Source: Psychrobacter aquaticus CMS 56
Lineage (GTDB): Bacteria; Pseudomonadota; Gammaproteobacteria; Pseudomonadales; Moraxellaceae
Reading direction: 5' to 3'
Length of the DNA stretch: 64,000 bases
Assembly: GCF_000471625.1 (NCBI RefSeq)
Contig: NZ_AUSW01000015.1
Span: 186,001 to 250,000 of the forward strand
Shown here: piece after piece, positions 16,127 through 25,846 of the stretch
Numbering within the stretch: position 1 is the stretch's first letter
How the letters are laid out: every line of letters begins with the position of its first letter
Notes under the pieces: generated by a model
Database searches by the model: none
Seen by the model: the letters and a program-made list of their open reading frames with translations, nothing else
Told to the model about the DNA's origin: nothing
Program-made: the position numbers and the translations under genes

Positions 16127-17932
16127 TTAAGGCTCAATGATCTGGGTGACAGGTACTTGCTCAACACTTTCGTCATTAGAAATCGTTGTTTCAGTGATGA
16201 CTCCTACAGCCGCATCCGTTGTACCGTCATTATTGATATCAACGGTAGCAGTCGGCTCAAAGGTAGTCACCTCTTTGGCTTGTGCTTGCTTTATAGCGGC
16301 GGCTTCTTGCGCAGATGCCACACGTGCTGAGCTGGCAGCATCAATCGCATTGATTGCTTGTGCTTTTTTGCTATTGGCTGGTAGATTGACGACTTGTGCT
16401 AAATTGGTATACTGCGGCACAGGAATGATGGTCGGTACGTCCAGATTGGCACCGCCACCTAGCACTTGGTATAGCTCAATTTGGCTGACGAGTTTTTGTA
16501 GCTCTAAATCTAAAATACCCTGCTGCGTTGAAAACAACGAACGCTGCGCATCGAGCACATCCAAGTAGTTGTCAATACCCGCTTTAAAGCGTGCATCTGC
16601 AATCTGATAGGTCTGCTCAAAATTATCTTGCAAACGATATTGTGCTTCGAGCTGCTCGCCAAGCGTCGCCCGTGTTGCTAATACGTCCGATACTTCTCGG
16701 AAAGCAACCTGTATAGATTGCTCGTAACCTGTAAGTGTTTGCTCACGCTCGATTTTGGCCACGTCATAATTGGCATCTAAGCGACCAGCATCAAAAATAG
16801 GCACACTGATGCTCGGTCCAAATGACCAGCCAACCGCGCCACTTTTGAACAAGTTGTCTAAACTGTCGCTACTAACACCGATGCTGCTTGATAAGCTGAT
16901 AGAAGGGAAGTAAGACGCACGCGCTACTGCAATATTGGCACCAGCGGCTTTTAAATTATATTCCGCTTGTAGCACATCTGGACGGTAGCGCAGCAATTCA
17001 CTCGGCAACCCAGCATTAAATATCTGCTGATTGGTGATATTGCTGACTGCTGGTGTTGGAATCAGATTGGTTGGAATGGGTCCACCAACCAAAAATTGCA
17101 GGGCGTTACGTGAGGTTAAAATACTGCTCTGTGCGCGTAATACCGCCAGTTTGGCAGTCTCTAGCGAAGCACTTGCCTGCAAAGAAGGTAGTCTAGGATC
17201 GATACCTGCTTCAAAGCGTTTGCTGGCGATAAACAGCGATTGTTCACGGCTCTCAACAGTCGCTTCTGCCAGTTTTAGTTGCGCTAAACTATAGCTTAAA
17301 TTGGCATAACTCTGCGCAATATTACTAATTAAACTGATTTGAGTCGCGTCTTTAGCGGCCGTTGTGGCTAAAAAATTCTGTAGTGCTTGATCTTTTAGGC
17401 TCGCAATTTTACCCCAAAAGTCGAGCTCGTAGTTAGCCAGACCAAGGTTGACGTTATAGCCATCACTCGTGACGTTTCTTTGGCGTTGACGAGAGTAGCC
17501 AGCGCTACCATCGATACTTGGCAAGTCATTGATATCGGTAATACGATATTGGGCACGTGCTTTTTCAATCGCTAGACGGGCAGTTTCGAAGTCTTTATTG
17601 TTTTCAAGACCCAAAGCAATCAAACCTTTTAAACGTTCATCGCTATAAAAGTTCTGCCAACGTTGACTGGCGATACTTGCTTGCTCACCTGTACTGACAG
17701 TTTCCTTATCGAACGCGCCATAAGTTTGTCCGATAGGAATATTAGGCTCTGCAAGGACAGGGCTCATATCAGCTTTTGGAATGGTGTTACAAGCGGCCAT
17801 ACTTATGGCCAAGGCAGTTAAGCCTAAGAGACGACCACCATTTTTACGCATTCTTGATAGCACGGGTTGCGCAGTAGTAGCAAAGCTTGCTACCGCTGCT
17901 GAATTGATGGTAAATGTTTTTTGAGCGCTCAT
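16127..17932 (-). CDS. oprM: RND efflux outer-membrane lipoprotein (OprM/NodT family)
   Basis: This is the outer-membrane channel of a tripartite drug efflux pump. A signal peptide ends in the lipobox SMAAC (C48), and two TolC-like repeats follow with typical motifs (GLPSELLRYRPDVLQAEYNL, and YQIADARFKAGIDNYLDVLD). The N-terminus before the signal core is longer than usual. The start at 17932 still fits, because its ATGA overlaps the stop of the pump gene (translational coupling). After the usual C-terminus (LYQVLGGG) there are about 105 extra residues, rich in Ala, Gln and Thr. They include a DINNDGTTDA stretch that resembles a calcium-binding loop. The channel family is certain; the role of the tail is unknown. 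Confidence 0.93.
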   Translation of the reverse strand: MSAQKTFTINSAAVASFATTAQPVLSRMRKNGGRLLGLTALAISMAACNTIPKADMSPVLAEPNIPIGQTYGAFDKETVSTGEQASIASQRWQNFYSDERLKGLIALGLENNKDFETARLAIEKARAQYRITDINDLPSIDGSAGYSRQRQRNVTSDGYNVNLGLANYELDFWGKIASLKDQALQNFLATTAAKDATQISLISNIAQSYANLSYSLAQLKLAEATVESREQSLFIASKRFEAGIDPRLPSLQASASLETAKLAVLRAQSSILTSRNALQFLVGGPIPTNLIPTPAVSNITNQQIFNAGLPSELLRYRPDVLQAEYNLKAAGANIAVARASYFPSISLSSSIGVSSDSLDNLFKSGAVGWSFGPSISVPIFDAGRLDANYDVAKIEREQTLTGYEQSIQVAFREVSDVLATRATLGEQLEAQYRLQDNFEQTYQIADARFKAGIDNYLDVLDAQRSLFSTQQGILDLELQKLVSQIELYQVLGGGANLDVPTIIPVPQYTNLAQVVNLPANSKKAQAINAIDAASSARVASAQEAAAIKQAQAKEVTTFEPTATVDINNDGTTDAAVGVITETTISNDESVEQVPVTQIIEP

Positions 17933-20900
17933 TGTGTATTGTCTCCAAAGCTTGCAGGCTGATAACTCTCAGAAGGCGTTGGGTTGTGTGGGTCGGGCGT
18001 ACCATTACCACCATCTTTATCATTTGGCTTGTTATTCTCATATTTGTGCGGGAACAAACTACGCACCCAGATATAGAACATGGGAATAAAGAAGATACCT
18101 AAGAAAGTAGCGGTAACAACCCCACCAAGTACACTGGTACCGATGGCGTTTTGACTGCCTGAGCCAGGACCTGTGGCGATAAATAATGGCACAACACCCA
18201 GTCCAAAGGCAAGTGAAGTCATGATAATTGGACGCAAACGTTGGCGTGCTGCTGTCATGACCGCTTCGGTGAGACTGTAACCTTCCTCTTGGTGTTCTTT
18301 TGCAAACTCGATAATCAAGATGGCGTTTTTGGCAGATAGACCAACCACGGTGAGCAGACCTACTTGCAAATAAATATCATTGCTAAAGCCACGTAACCAA
18401 GTAAAGATTACGGCACCCAATACCCCAAGTGGGATAACCAACAGCACTGAGAAAGGAATAGACCAACTCTCATATAAGGCTGCTAGACACAAGAAAACGA
18501 CCAAAATTGAAAGCGCATATAGCATTGGCGCTTGCGCACCTGACTTTTGCTCTTCAAGTGACATACCTGTCCACTCGTAACCCACGCCTTCAGGTAGATT
18601 TTCTATCATCGCCTCCATCGCGCTCATCGCTTCACCAGTACTCAAACCGGGCGCAGCGGCACCTTGAATATTCATGGACGGTAGGCTGTTATAACGAGTC
18701 AGACGTGGTGACCCAGACTCCCATACACTGCTCGAGAATGCATCAAATGAGATCATCTCATTAGTGTCATTACGCACATACCATTTACTGATATCATCAG
18801 GGTTGGTACGGCTGCTCGGTTCACCTTGAATATAAACGCGCTTAATACGACCACGATCGACGAAGTCATTGATATAACTCGAACCCCACGCCGTGGAGAT
18901 AACGCTATTGATATTGGCCAATGACAAGCCATAAGCCGCGGCTTGTTCTTGATTGATATTCACTTTTAATTGCGGTGCATCTTCTTGACCGTTTGGACGG
19001 ACGTCAGCGACTTGATCATTTTGTGCCGCCATGCCTAAGAGCATATTACGCGCTTCAAGTAGCCCTTCATGTCCAAGATTACTTGTGTCCTGAAGCATTA
19101 AGTCAAATCCACTGGCATTACCAAGTTCGGTAATTGCTGGGGGTACAATGGCAAATACTTGTGCTTCGTTTAACTGGGTAAAGAAATAGCCCATGGCGCG
19201 ACCAGCAACCGCCTGCGCAGTGTTTTCTGCACCAGAACGATTTTCCCAGTCTGATAAACGGACGAAAGCCAGTCCCATGTTTTGTCCTTGACCGGCAAAA
19301 CTAAAGCCTGCGATCGTAAAGACAGAGGCGATATTATCCGTCTCTTGTGTTTCGTAATAATTACTGACTTTATCGAGTACATCTTGCGTTTCATCCAGCG
19401 TCGAACCAGCAGGAAGCTGAACCAAGGTAAACATGATACCTTGATCTTCTTCTGGTAAAAATGAACCTGGAATACGTAAGAATACGACCGCCATAATCCC
19501 GATGATGGCAGCATAGCCAATCAGATATAACCATTTAAAACGAATACTCTTACCAACGAAGTTTTCATATGAGCGGCTAAGCTTAAAGAAACCACGGTTG
19601 AACCAGCCAAAGAATCCTTTTTGCTCATCGATACTGCTTTTATCATGACTCTTACTACGTTTGAGTAAGGTCACACATAGGGCAGGGGTAAAGATAAGGG
19701 CAACTAAAGCGGATAACACCATACTGGTAATCAAAGTGATCGAGAACTGACGATAAATCACACCCGTTGAGCCACCAAAGAAGGCCATCGGTACAAATAC
19801 AGCCGATAGAATCAGTGCAATACCGATAACGATTTTACTAATCTCACCCATGGACTGTATGGTGGCGTCCTTGATGGAGATATGGGGATCTTCCTCCAAG
19901 ATACGTTCAACGTTTTCGACGACGACGATCGCATCATCGACCAGCAGACCGATGGATAACACCATCGCAAACATGGTAAGCACGTTGATACTAAAGCCTG
20001 CGACATAGAGTACCGCAAAAGTACCAAGTAGCACGATAGGTACGGCAAGCGTCGGAATAATCGTTGCACGCCAGTTTTGTAGGAAAATGAACATGACGAT
20101 AAATACAAGTACAATGGCTTCAATTAGCGTCATCACGACTTGTTCGATAGATAAGCGAACAAATGGAGTGGTGTCATAAGGCACGACTGATACCAGACCG
20201 GCTGGGAAGTTTGATTCTAGCTCTGCCATCCGTGCGCCGACTGCTTCACGAGTCTCAAGCGCATTGGCACCACCAGCCAATGAAATACCTAAACCAGCTG
20301 CTTGTTGGCCGTTATATAAGGAGACAACGCTGTAGTTTTCACTACCAATCTCAACATCAGCGACATCACCCAAACGGACTTGTGCACCCGAAGTATCTGT
20401 CTTCAATAAAATATTTTTAAATTCTTCTGGGGTTTGTAGATAGCTTTGGACGGTGACAGTGGCATTGATAACCTGCTGTTCAGTGTCAGCAGGTGCTTGA
20501 CCCAACTGACCAGCAGAGACCTGTGCATTTTGCGCACGTACCGCATTGACTACATCAGATGGCACCATGTTGTAGCTGCGTAAGCGAGAAGGATCTAACC
20601 AAATACGCATGGCATAAGTCGAGCCAAATACTTGAACTTCACCCACACCTTCGACACGGCTGATCTGATCGACCACGTTGGAGCTGACATAATCAGCGAT
20701 ATCGCTGCGATCCATACTGTCGTCTTCAGAGACAAAAGCTTGCACCATTAAAAAGCTGCTAGACGACTTATTAACGTTGACGCCTTGACGCTGTACCGAT
20801 TCAGGTAGCGCGCTCATGGCTGCTTGCAATTTGTTCTGTACCTGTACCTGCGCAGTATCAGAGTCTGTTCCGTTTTCAAATGTTAGGGTGACAGAAGCAC

Positions 20901-21159
20901 TACCATTCGAGGAGCTTGATGATGACATATACATGAGACCATCGAGGCCTTTCATGCGTTGCTCAATGATCTGTACTACTGAGTTTTCGACGGTTTGTGC
21001 GTTAGCACCAGGATAGCTGGCACTGACTGAAATAGTCGGTGGCGCGATACGTGGATACTGTTCAATCGGTAAGCTAATGACCGATATCACCCCGATGAGC
21101 ATGACCAAAATAGCCAGCACCCATGCAAAAATAGGGCGATTAATAAAAAAACGTGACAT
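17929..21159 (-). CDS. acrB: RND multidrug efflux permease (AcrB/MexB/AdeB type)
   Basis: This inner-membrane proton-driven pump of the HAE1 family has 1076 residues. The N-terminus FFINRPIFAWVLAILVMLIG is classic, and the proton-relay pair is in LSIGLLVDDAIVVVENVER. Two periplasmic porter regions and the second membrane block (SAKNAILIIEFAKE, RLRPIIMTSLAFGLGVVPL) follow. The C-terminal tail after FIPMFYIWVRSLF is polar and somewhat long. It is the middle gene of an adaptor-pump-channel operon, 35 bases after the adaptor gene. Substrates cannot be told from sequence. No regulator gene is adjacent. Confidence 0.96.
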   Translation of the reverse strand: MSRFFINRPIFAWVLAILVMLIGVISVISLPIEQYPRIAPPTISVSASYPGANAQTVENSVVQIIEQRMKGLDGLMYMSSSSSSNGSASVTLTFENGTDSDTAQVQVQNKLQAAMSALPESVQRQGVNVNKSSSSFLMVQAFVSEDDSMDRSDIADYVSSNVVDQISRVEGVGEVQVFGSTYAMRIWLDPSRLRSYNMVPSDVVNAVRAQNAQVSAGQLGQAPADTEQQVINATVTVQSYLQTPEEFKNILLKTDTSGAQVRLGDVADVEIGSENYSVVSLYNGQQAAGLGISLAGGANALETREAVGARMAELESNFPAGLVSVVPYDTTPFVRLSIEQVVMTLIEAIVLVFIVMFIFLQNWRATIIPTLAVPIVLLGTFAVLYVAGFSINVLTMFAMVLSIGLLVDDAIVVVENVERILEEDPHISIKDATIQSMGEISKIVIGIALILSAVFVPMAFFGGSTGVIYRQFSITLITSMVLSALVALIFTPALCVTLLKRSKSHDKSSIDEQKGFFGWFNRGFFKLSRSYENFVGKSIRFKWLYLIGYAAIIGIMAVVFLRIPGSFLPEEDQGIMFTLVQLPAGSTLDETQDVLDKVSNYYETQETDNIASVFTIAGFSFAGQGQNMGLAFVRLSDWENRSGAENTAQAVAGRAMGYFFTQLNEAQVFAIVPPAITELGNASGFDLMLQDTSNLGHEGLLEARNMLLGMAAQNDQVADVRPNGQEDAPQLKVNINQEQAAAYGLSLANINSVISTAWGSSYINDFVDRGRIKRVYIQGEPSSRTNPDDISKWYVRNDTNEMISFDAFSSSVWESGSPRLTRYNSLPSMNIQGAAAPGLSTGEAMSAMEAMIENLPEGVGYEWTGMSLEEQKSGAQAPMLYALSILVVFLCLAALYESWSIPFSVLLVIPLGVLGAVIFTWLRGFSNDIYLQVGLLTVVGLSAKNAILIIEFAKEHQEEGYSLTEAVMTAARQRLRPIIMTSLAFGLGVVPLFIATGPGSGSQNAIGTSVLGGVVTATFLGIFFIPMFYIWVRSLFPHKYENNKPNDKDGGNGTPDPHNPTPSESYQPASFGDNTQ

Positions 21160-21194
21160 AGTATATCCCTAAGTCTTCCTATCTTTGAATGGAG

Positions 21195-22586
21195 TTATTG
21201 AGCGGCGGCTTCTGTAGATTTTTCGTTAGAATCATCGTTACTAGCTGGCTTATTATTCACTGTTTTTGCAGCTTGCTGCGGCGTTTTGGCATTAGGAGCA
21301 GATGGCGCTGGATTGGCATTTTCTAATGGTTTGACGACCACCTCTTGTTCAGGTTTGACCTTACTACCACCAATCACCACTACTTTATCACCTGCTATCA
21401 AGCCATCAGTGACGACCCATTGTCCATTATAAGTACCATTGATAGTCACTGGACGTAATTGGATTTTGTTGTTTGCATCAACGATATAGACTTGTGTCTC
21501 ACCTTTAGGCGTACGGGTAACAGCGCTTTGCGGTACTAATGCCGCATTGGTAATTACGCTCTGCGTCAAGCGGGCTGTCACATACATACCAGGTAGCAAA
21601 ATATTATTGTTGTTCGGGAAGACAGCACGCAAGGTCACAGCACCTGTTGACTCATCAACCTTTGCTTCAGATAAAGCAAGTCTGCCGCGTACGGGATAGA
21701 CCGAGCCATCTTCTAATATCAATTCAACTGAATTCATGCCAGGCTGTGCTGTGCCTTCAGATATTTGTTGGCGCAGCTTTAATAGCTCAGATGATGATTG
21801 ACTGATATCGACATAGATAGGATCTAAACGGGAGATTGTAACCAAAGGATCACCTTGACCTGCGCTCACGAGTGTACCAGCAGTTACGCTAGAGCGATCA
21901 GTGCGACCAGTAAGAGGGGCACGGACGATGGTACGGTTAAGATCTAAGTTACTAGCATCCAAACCGGCCTGCGCTGTCTGGATACCAGCACGGGCACTTT
22001 CTATACCAGCCTGTGTCTGTCCGACAGAAGCCGCGGCGCTTTGTACCGCAGCTTGGGCAGTACGTACTTGCGTTTGCGCCTGCTCATACTGTTGCTTCGA
22101 GATGGCGTCAATACTGACCAAGCCTTGCAAGCGTTGCAGATCATTTTGTGCTTGTGCCAATGATGCTTGGCGGCTGGCTAGCTCAGCTTTTGCATTGGCG
22201 TTATTTGCCTGCGCTGTCTGATAGTTGGCCTGTGCTTGTTGCACTGCGGCTTGTCCACTCGTTACAGAAGACGCATAGTTGTCCGTATTAATACGATAAA
22301 GTGGTTGGCCTTTTTGAACGTTACTTCCCTCGCGGAATAGTACTTCGTCAATAACGCCGTTGACCTGTGGGCGAACGTCGGCAGTTTGATAAGCCGTCGT
22401 ACGTCCAGAAAAAGTTTGTACTTGAGGTACGGTATCAAGGGTGACAGTCTGGACGTTGACAACTGCGGGCGGCATTTGCTGCTGTGCGGCTTGATCCCCA
22501 GCGGCGTCCTCGTTTTTGTCACAGCCAACCAGTACAGCTCCAGATAGTACAGATGCTATTACAAGCGCAAGAGTAGAGTGCTTCAT
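21195..22586 (-). CDS. acrA: RND periplasmic adaptor (AcrA/MexA family lipoprotein)
   Basis: This membrane-fusion protein links the RND pump to its outer-membrane channel. A lipoprotein signal ends in VLVGC (C22). A lipoyl half-domain (VDEVLFREGSNVQKGQPLYR-like), a long Ala/Gln-rich coiled hairpin (about 90-200), the second lipoyl half (APLTGRTDRSSVTAGTLV) and a beta-barrel follow. A TTG at 22601 is in frame, but GAGGAC lies 7 bases before the ATG at 22586, which I take as the start. It is the first gene of the efflux operon. The C-terminal 40 residues are low-complexity (Asn, Lys, Ala, Pro). Confidence 0.95.
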   Translation of the reverse strand: MKHSTLALVIASVLSGAVLVGCDKNEDAAGDQAAQQQMPPAVVNVQTVTLDTVPQVQTFSGRTTAYQTADVRPQVNGVIDEVLFREGSNVQKGQPLYRINTDNYASSVTSGQAAVQQAQANYQTAQANNANAKAELASRQASLAQAQNDLQRLQGLVSIDAISKQQYEQAQTQVRTAQAAVQSAAASVGQTQAGIESARAGIQTAQAGLDASNLDLNRTIVRAPLTGRTDRSSVTAGTLVSAGQGDPLVTISRLDPIYVDISQSSSELLKLRQQISEGTAQPGMNSVELILEDGSVYPVRGRLALSEAKVDESTGAVTLRAVFPNNNNILLPGMYVTARLTQSVITNAALVPQSAVTRTPKGETQVYIVDANNKIQLRPVTINGTYNGQWVVTDGLIAGDKVVVIGGSKVKPEQEVVVKPLENANPAPSAPNAKTPQQAAKTVNNKPASNDDSNEKSTEAAAQ

Positions 22587-23207
22587 CAATGTCCTCGGCA
22601 ATAGGTATAAAATAAATAATGACAGTATAAAAATTTATCAATCTTAGCGTATTGAATATTAAAATTAGTATTTGTTCCAAGACTCATACCTTTTTTGCTA
22701 AATGAGCTTTTAATCGGCCTATTTAGCAAAGCGTCACTACTAGGACATCGGATAGCAATATATAGATTAAGTATGAGCGTAAGAGTTCTTGGCATTAAAG
22801 CAGTAGCTAGACCAACAAAGTTAGACTAATAAATTTAATGCGTTATTATAAACTATAGGGGTAACCCCACAGTCAAGTGATTAAGAATGGTATTTATCGT
22901 GAAGAAAGGTAATATTGGTTTTTATGAATACATGAAATGCCGTTGTAGTAAGCGTTGCCTGCACTAACAGCTAATACGGAGTCGTACAACATTCAATTGA
23001 AAGCAATTGTAAATATTTGTGAAAATAGCAAGACCATATGACTAACAGGGTCTTAAAACCCTGTTAAATTTGCTTTGTATACAAAAAAACAACTTTAGCA
23101 ACCCTTAAATACGTATATCAAAATAACAGATCATTGAAGTGACAGTCTTTAGCGATAGCCATTCAATATTATTTTATCAATGATAACAGCGGATAATGAC
23201 AGCCGTG
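22587..23207. other. Intergenic stretch without a convincing gene
   Basis: This 621-base region lies between ispB (which ends here) and the start of the efflux operon. It must contain the efflux promoter. I see a small hairpin GGGGTAACCCC near 22858 and an 8-bp hairpin at 23044-23065, but no gene with coding character. Confidence 0.6.
23044..23065. terminator. Weak hairpin downstream of ispB
   Basis: AACAGGGT (23044-23051) pairs with ACCCTGTT (23058-23065). It lies about 140 bases past ispB and has no clear T-run on the minus strand, so termination is only possible. Confidence 0.35.
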
Positions 23208-24233
23208 TTATAGCAAGCGGGCGCTAGCAAGTTCGGTCAGCTGATATAAACCTGTACGATAGCGGTTATCAGGTAAAGTACTCAGTGCTTGTTGCGCCAA
23301 TTTAGTTTCTTCTAACGCGCGCTGTTTACAATAGTCAAGCGAGCCTGAGCGGCGTACCAATTCGATGAGTTGCTCAGCGTTTGGTGTTTTTCCTGTTTGA
23401 ACGGCGATACGTAGTTGCTCATAGCCCTCAATATCACTGTCTTTTAATAGCTCAAGTGCTTTAATAGTGGGCAACGTTGGTTTACCTTCTGCCAAGTCAT
23501 CACCAAGATTTTTACCCATGAGTTCGCTATCACCACTGTAATCAAGCACATCATCAATGATCTGAAAAGCGTTGCCGAAATGTTGACCAAAATCGCCCAA
23601 CGCCTGCATGTATTCTGTCTTATCCTGTAAGATAGCTGCTCCTTGGGTCGCCATCATAAATAAACGTGACGTTTTCCCATCGATAATACGCAAGTAGTCG
23701 TCTTCGGTTGCAGTAGGATTGTGCTGATGTTGCAATTGCAAAACTTCACCTTCAGCGATATCGCATGTACCGTCTGAAAACACTTGTAATAGTGGCAAGC
23801 TTTGAAAGCCAACCAGTAGATTAAAGGCACGGGCAATCAAATAATCACCGACCAATACAGCTGTGGCGTTGTCCCATGTAGCATTGGCTGTAGGCTTGCC
23901 ACGACGCTGGCCAGACTCATCAATGACATCGTCATGAACCAAGGTCGCTGTGTGCAGCATTTCAGTGATTGCTGCTAGGTGCATGGCTTTTTCTGATGGA
24001 TTGTCATCAAACATGCGGGCACATAGCAAAGTAATTAGTGGGCGCATCCGCTTACCACCCGCATTGATCACATGTTGCGAGACGCTCATCACCAGTTTAA
24101 CTTTTGAATTAAGACTACCGAATACTTGCTTATCCATAATCTCAAAATCAGCAGCCACGATACTTTGAATATCAGCATAACTGGGCGTTGGCTGAAGGGG
24201 AGAGTTGGTATTATTTAAAGGAGTGCTGGTCAT
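23208..24233 (-). CDS. ispB: Octaprenyl (polyprenyl) diphosphate synthase
   Basis: This trans-polyprenyl synthase makes the side-chain precursor of ubiquinone and menaquinone. The two Asp-rich motifs are LVHDDVIDESGQRRGKPTAN (first) and FQIIDDVLDYSGD (second), followed by GKNLGDDLAEGKPTLP. At 341 residues it is slightly longer than the E. coli enzyme, with a low-complexity N-terminus. The start could therefore be later, and no clear ribosome site precedes the ATG. It is divergent from rplU-rpmA, the usual gammaproteobacterial arrangement. Confidence 0.95.
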   Translation of the reverse strand: MTSTPLNNTNSPLQPTPSYADIQSIVAADFEIMDKQVFGSLNSKVKLVMSVSQHVINAGGKRMRPLITLLCARMFDDNPSEKAMHLAAITEMLHTATLVHDDVIDESGQRRGKPTANATWDNATAVLVGDYLIARAFNLLVGFQSLPLLQVFSDGTCDIAEGEVLQLQHQHNPTATEDDYLRIIDGKTSRLFMMATQGAAILQDKTEYMQALGDFGQHFGNAFQIIDDVLDYSGDSELMGKNLGDDLAEGKPTLPTIKALELLKDSDIEGYEQLRIAVQTGKTPNAEQLIELVRRSGSLDYCKQRALEETKLAQQALSTLPDNRYRTGLYQLTELASARLL

Positions 24234-24814
24234 AATAAATTGTCATATTAATAAGAATAGAGAAGGTTTTTTATAGCCTTGGCTTGATATATAGGTAAGG
24301 CAACGTTTTGTCTATAATAGCATAGCTATACTTCTAAATTGTTGGTTAAAACATGCCAAAAGCAGAGTCATTCTCTTTATTTATATGAGATGCATCAGAT
24401 ATCAAAAATGAGGTTTGAGCAGTAAAAAACCGCTACAATGGTAACCAAATGAACCCTCACATAGTTGATGTCCATATAGTCAATTTAGAGGATAATAAAA
24501 GACTGTAAGTAACTGATTACATAAGCTATAATAGCCACCGTTGGGTTGTAACCCTCATTTGTAGTGACTATTTTGCAGGTTTTTATCGAAACTGGCCTCT
24601 GTGGCACCTTCGTAACCAGCAGTATACATAGCAATATGGACGAGAGTTGTTAGTATAAATCCCTTACAAAACCAAGCCAAACAAGTAAGATAGACAGCTT
24701 GCTTTTATGAGTAAAAAGTCGTAAAATCTTGCCTTTAATTTTTCCCTGTCGTGTTCGTCGTAAAAGCGTTGGTATGATATCAGCCACGGCACACGGGTTA
24801 AACGGAGTCATACA
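24234..24814. other. Intergenic region between ispB and rplU
   Basis: This 581-base divergent region holds the promoters of ispB and of the ribosomal protein operon. A TATAAT at 24527-24532 (plus strand) has only a weak -35 (TGTAAG). No small gene is convincing. The long leader before rplU could carry regulation, but no structure is obvious to me. Confidence 0.5.
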
Positions 24815-25126
24815 ATGTACGCAGTAATTAAAACTGGTGGTAAACAGCACCGCGTAGTCGTCAATGAATTGCTTAAAGTTGAACTACTAAAAGCAGAAAA
24901 AGGCGAAACAATCAAATTTGACGACGTATTGATGGTTGTTGACGGCGATAACGTCAAAATCGGTCAACCTGTCGTTGATGGTGCTAGCGTAGAAGTTGAA
25001 GTTGTTGAGCATGGTCGCGGCGAAAAAATCCGTATCATCAAGCACAATCGCCGTAAGCATTATCACAAAGAGCAAGGTCACCGCCAATGGTACACCTTGT
25101 TAAAAATCAAAGCCATTAATGCCTAA
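24815..25126 (+). CDS. rplU: 50S ribosomal protein L21
   Basis: This 103-residue L21 binds 23S rRNA in the large subunit. The N-terminus [18 protein letters not shown] and C-terminus [20 protein letters not shown] are diagnostic. It is the first gene of the rplU-rpmA operon; the start has an upstream GGAG. Confidence 0.98.
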   Translation: MYAVIKTGGKQHRVVVNELLKVELLKAEKGETIKFDDVLMVVDGDNVKIGQPVVDGASVEVEVVEHGRGEKIRIIKHNRRKHYHKEQGHRQWYTLLKIKAINA

Positions 25127-25217
25127 TTACCCATTTAGCTATGTTTGCTAAATAGCGCACTAAATGCTTCAGAGTTATCGCATTAGCGATAAGTCACATT
25201 AACAAGGAGATTTTCTC

Positions 25218-25475
25218 ATGGCACATAAAAAAGCTGCCGGTTCGAGCCGTAACGGTCGTGATTCAAACCCAAAAATGCTTGGTGTAAAGATCTTTGGTGG
25301 CCAAGCTATCACAGCTGGTAACATCATCGTTCGTCAACGTGGTACAGAGTTCCATGCAGGCGAAGGCGTTGGCATGGGTCGTGATCATACTTTATTTGCA
25401 CTGAATGATGGTGTTGTAAAGTTTGCGACCAAAGGCAAATTTAATCGTCGTTATGTGACGGTTGAAAACGCATAA
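25218..25475 (+). CDS. rpmA: 50S ribosomal protein L27
   Basis: This 85-residue L27 has an N-terminus that reaches the peptidyl-transferase centre. [19 protein letters not shown] and [20 protein letters not shown] are diagnostic. AAGGAG lies 8 bases before the ATG. It is second in the operon with rplU, 91 bases apart, and is followed by a terminator. Confidence 0.98.
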   Translation: MAHKKAAGSSRNGRDSNPKMLGVKIFGGQAITAGNIIVRQRGTEFHAGEGVGMGRDHTLFALNDGVVKFATKGKFNRRYVTVENA

Positions 25476-25846
25476 TTGCCCATCTGTATTATTTCACTTT
25501 TTTGAATGAAATAATTTGATGAATAAAAAGTCCCTATTACCGTGTGGTAGTAGAGGCTTTTTTTATCTATGGTTTAATACAATGGAGTACGGCCTTCTTT
25601 AAAGATACCAACATATCAAAAGAAGTATGACGCAGGATGGCTTGTAACTCTATTGGTTACAAGTGTGTATGGCAGGCGTAGTAATGATTGCAAATCAGGA
25701 CTAGGCGCGTAATAAAAAAACTGGCACACTGTCCTCCTTACTTATTGACACCATTTTTATGTTGGTGCATTAAGCAATCATAGAAAACAAAAATTTGAAT
25801 AAGATGTTTTATTTTTTCAGCGATTATGCATTTTGAGAGAGGATTA
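25476..25846. other. Intergenic region between rpmA and lolA
   Basis: After the rpmA terminator this 371-base stretch contains a perfect 8-bp hairpin (CTTGTAAC 25641-25648 with GTTACAAG 25656-25663) and presumably the lolA promoter. I see no gene. Confidence 0.5.
25525..25564 (+). terminator. rpmA terminator
   Basis: The stem between AGTCCCTATTACC and GGTAGTAGAGGCT (two mismatches, GTGT loop) is followed by seven T residues. Confidence 0.85.

Noticed and set aside
22586..22795. Minus-strand frame upstream of the efflux adaptor
   Set aside because: Low coding character, overlaps the adaptor start and promoter region, no recognisable domain.
24527..24532. TATAAT as the rplU promoter -10
   Set aside because: No acceptable -35 at 16-18 bp, so it is only mentioned and not called as a promoter.
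24650..24850. Minus-strand frame antisense to the start of rplU
   Set aside because: Overlaps the rplU start and its leader; composition is not gene-like.
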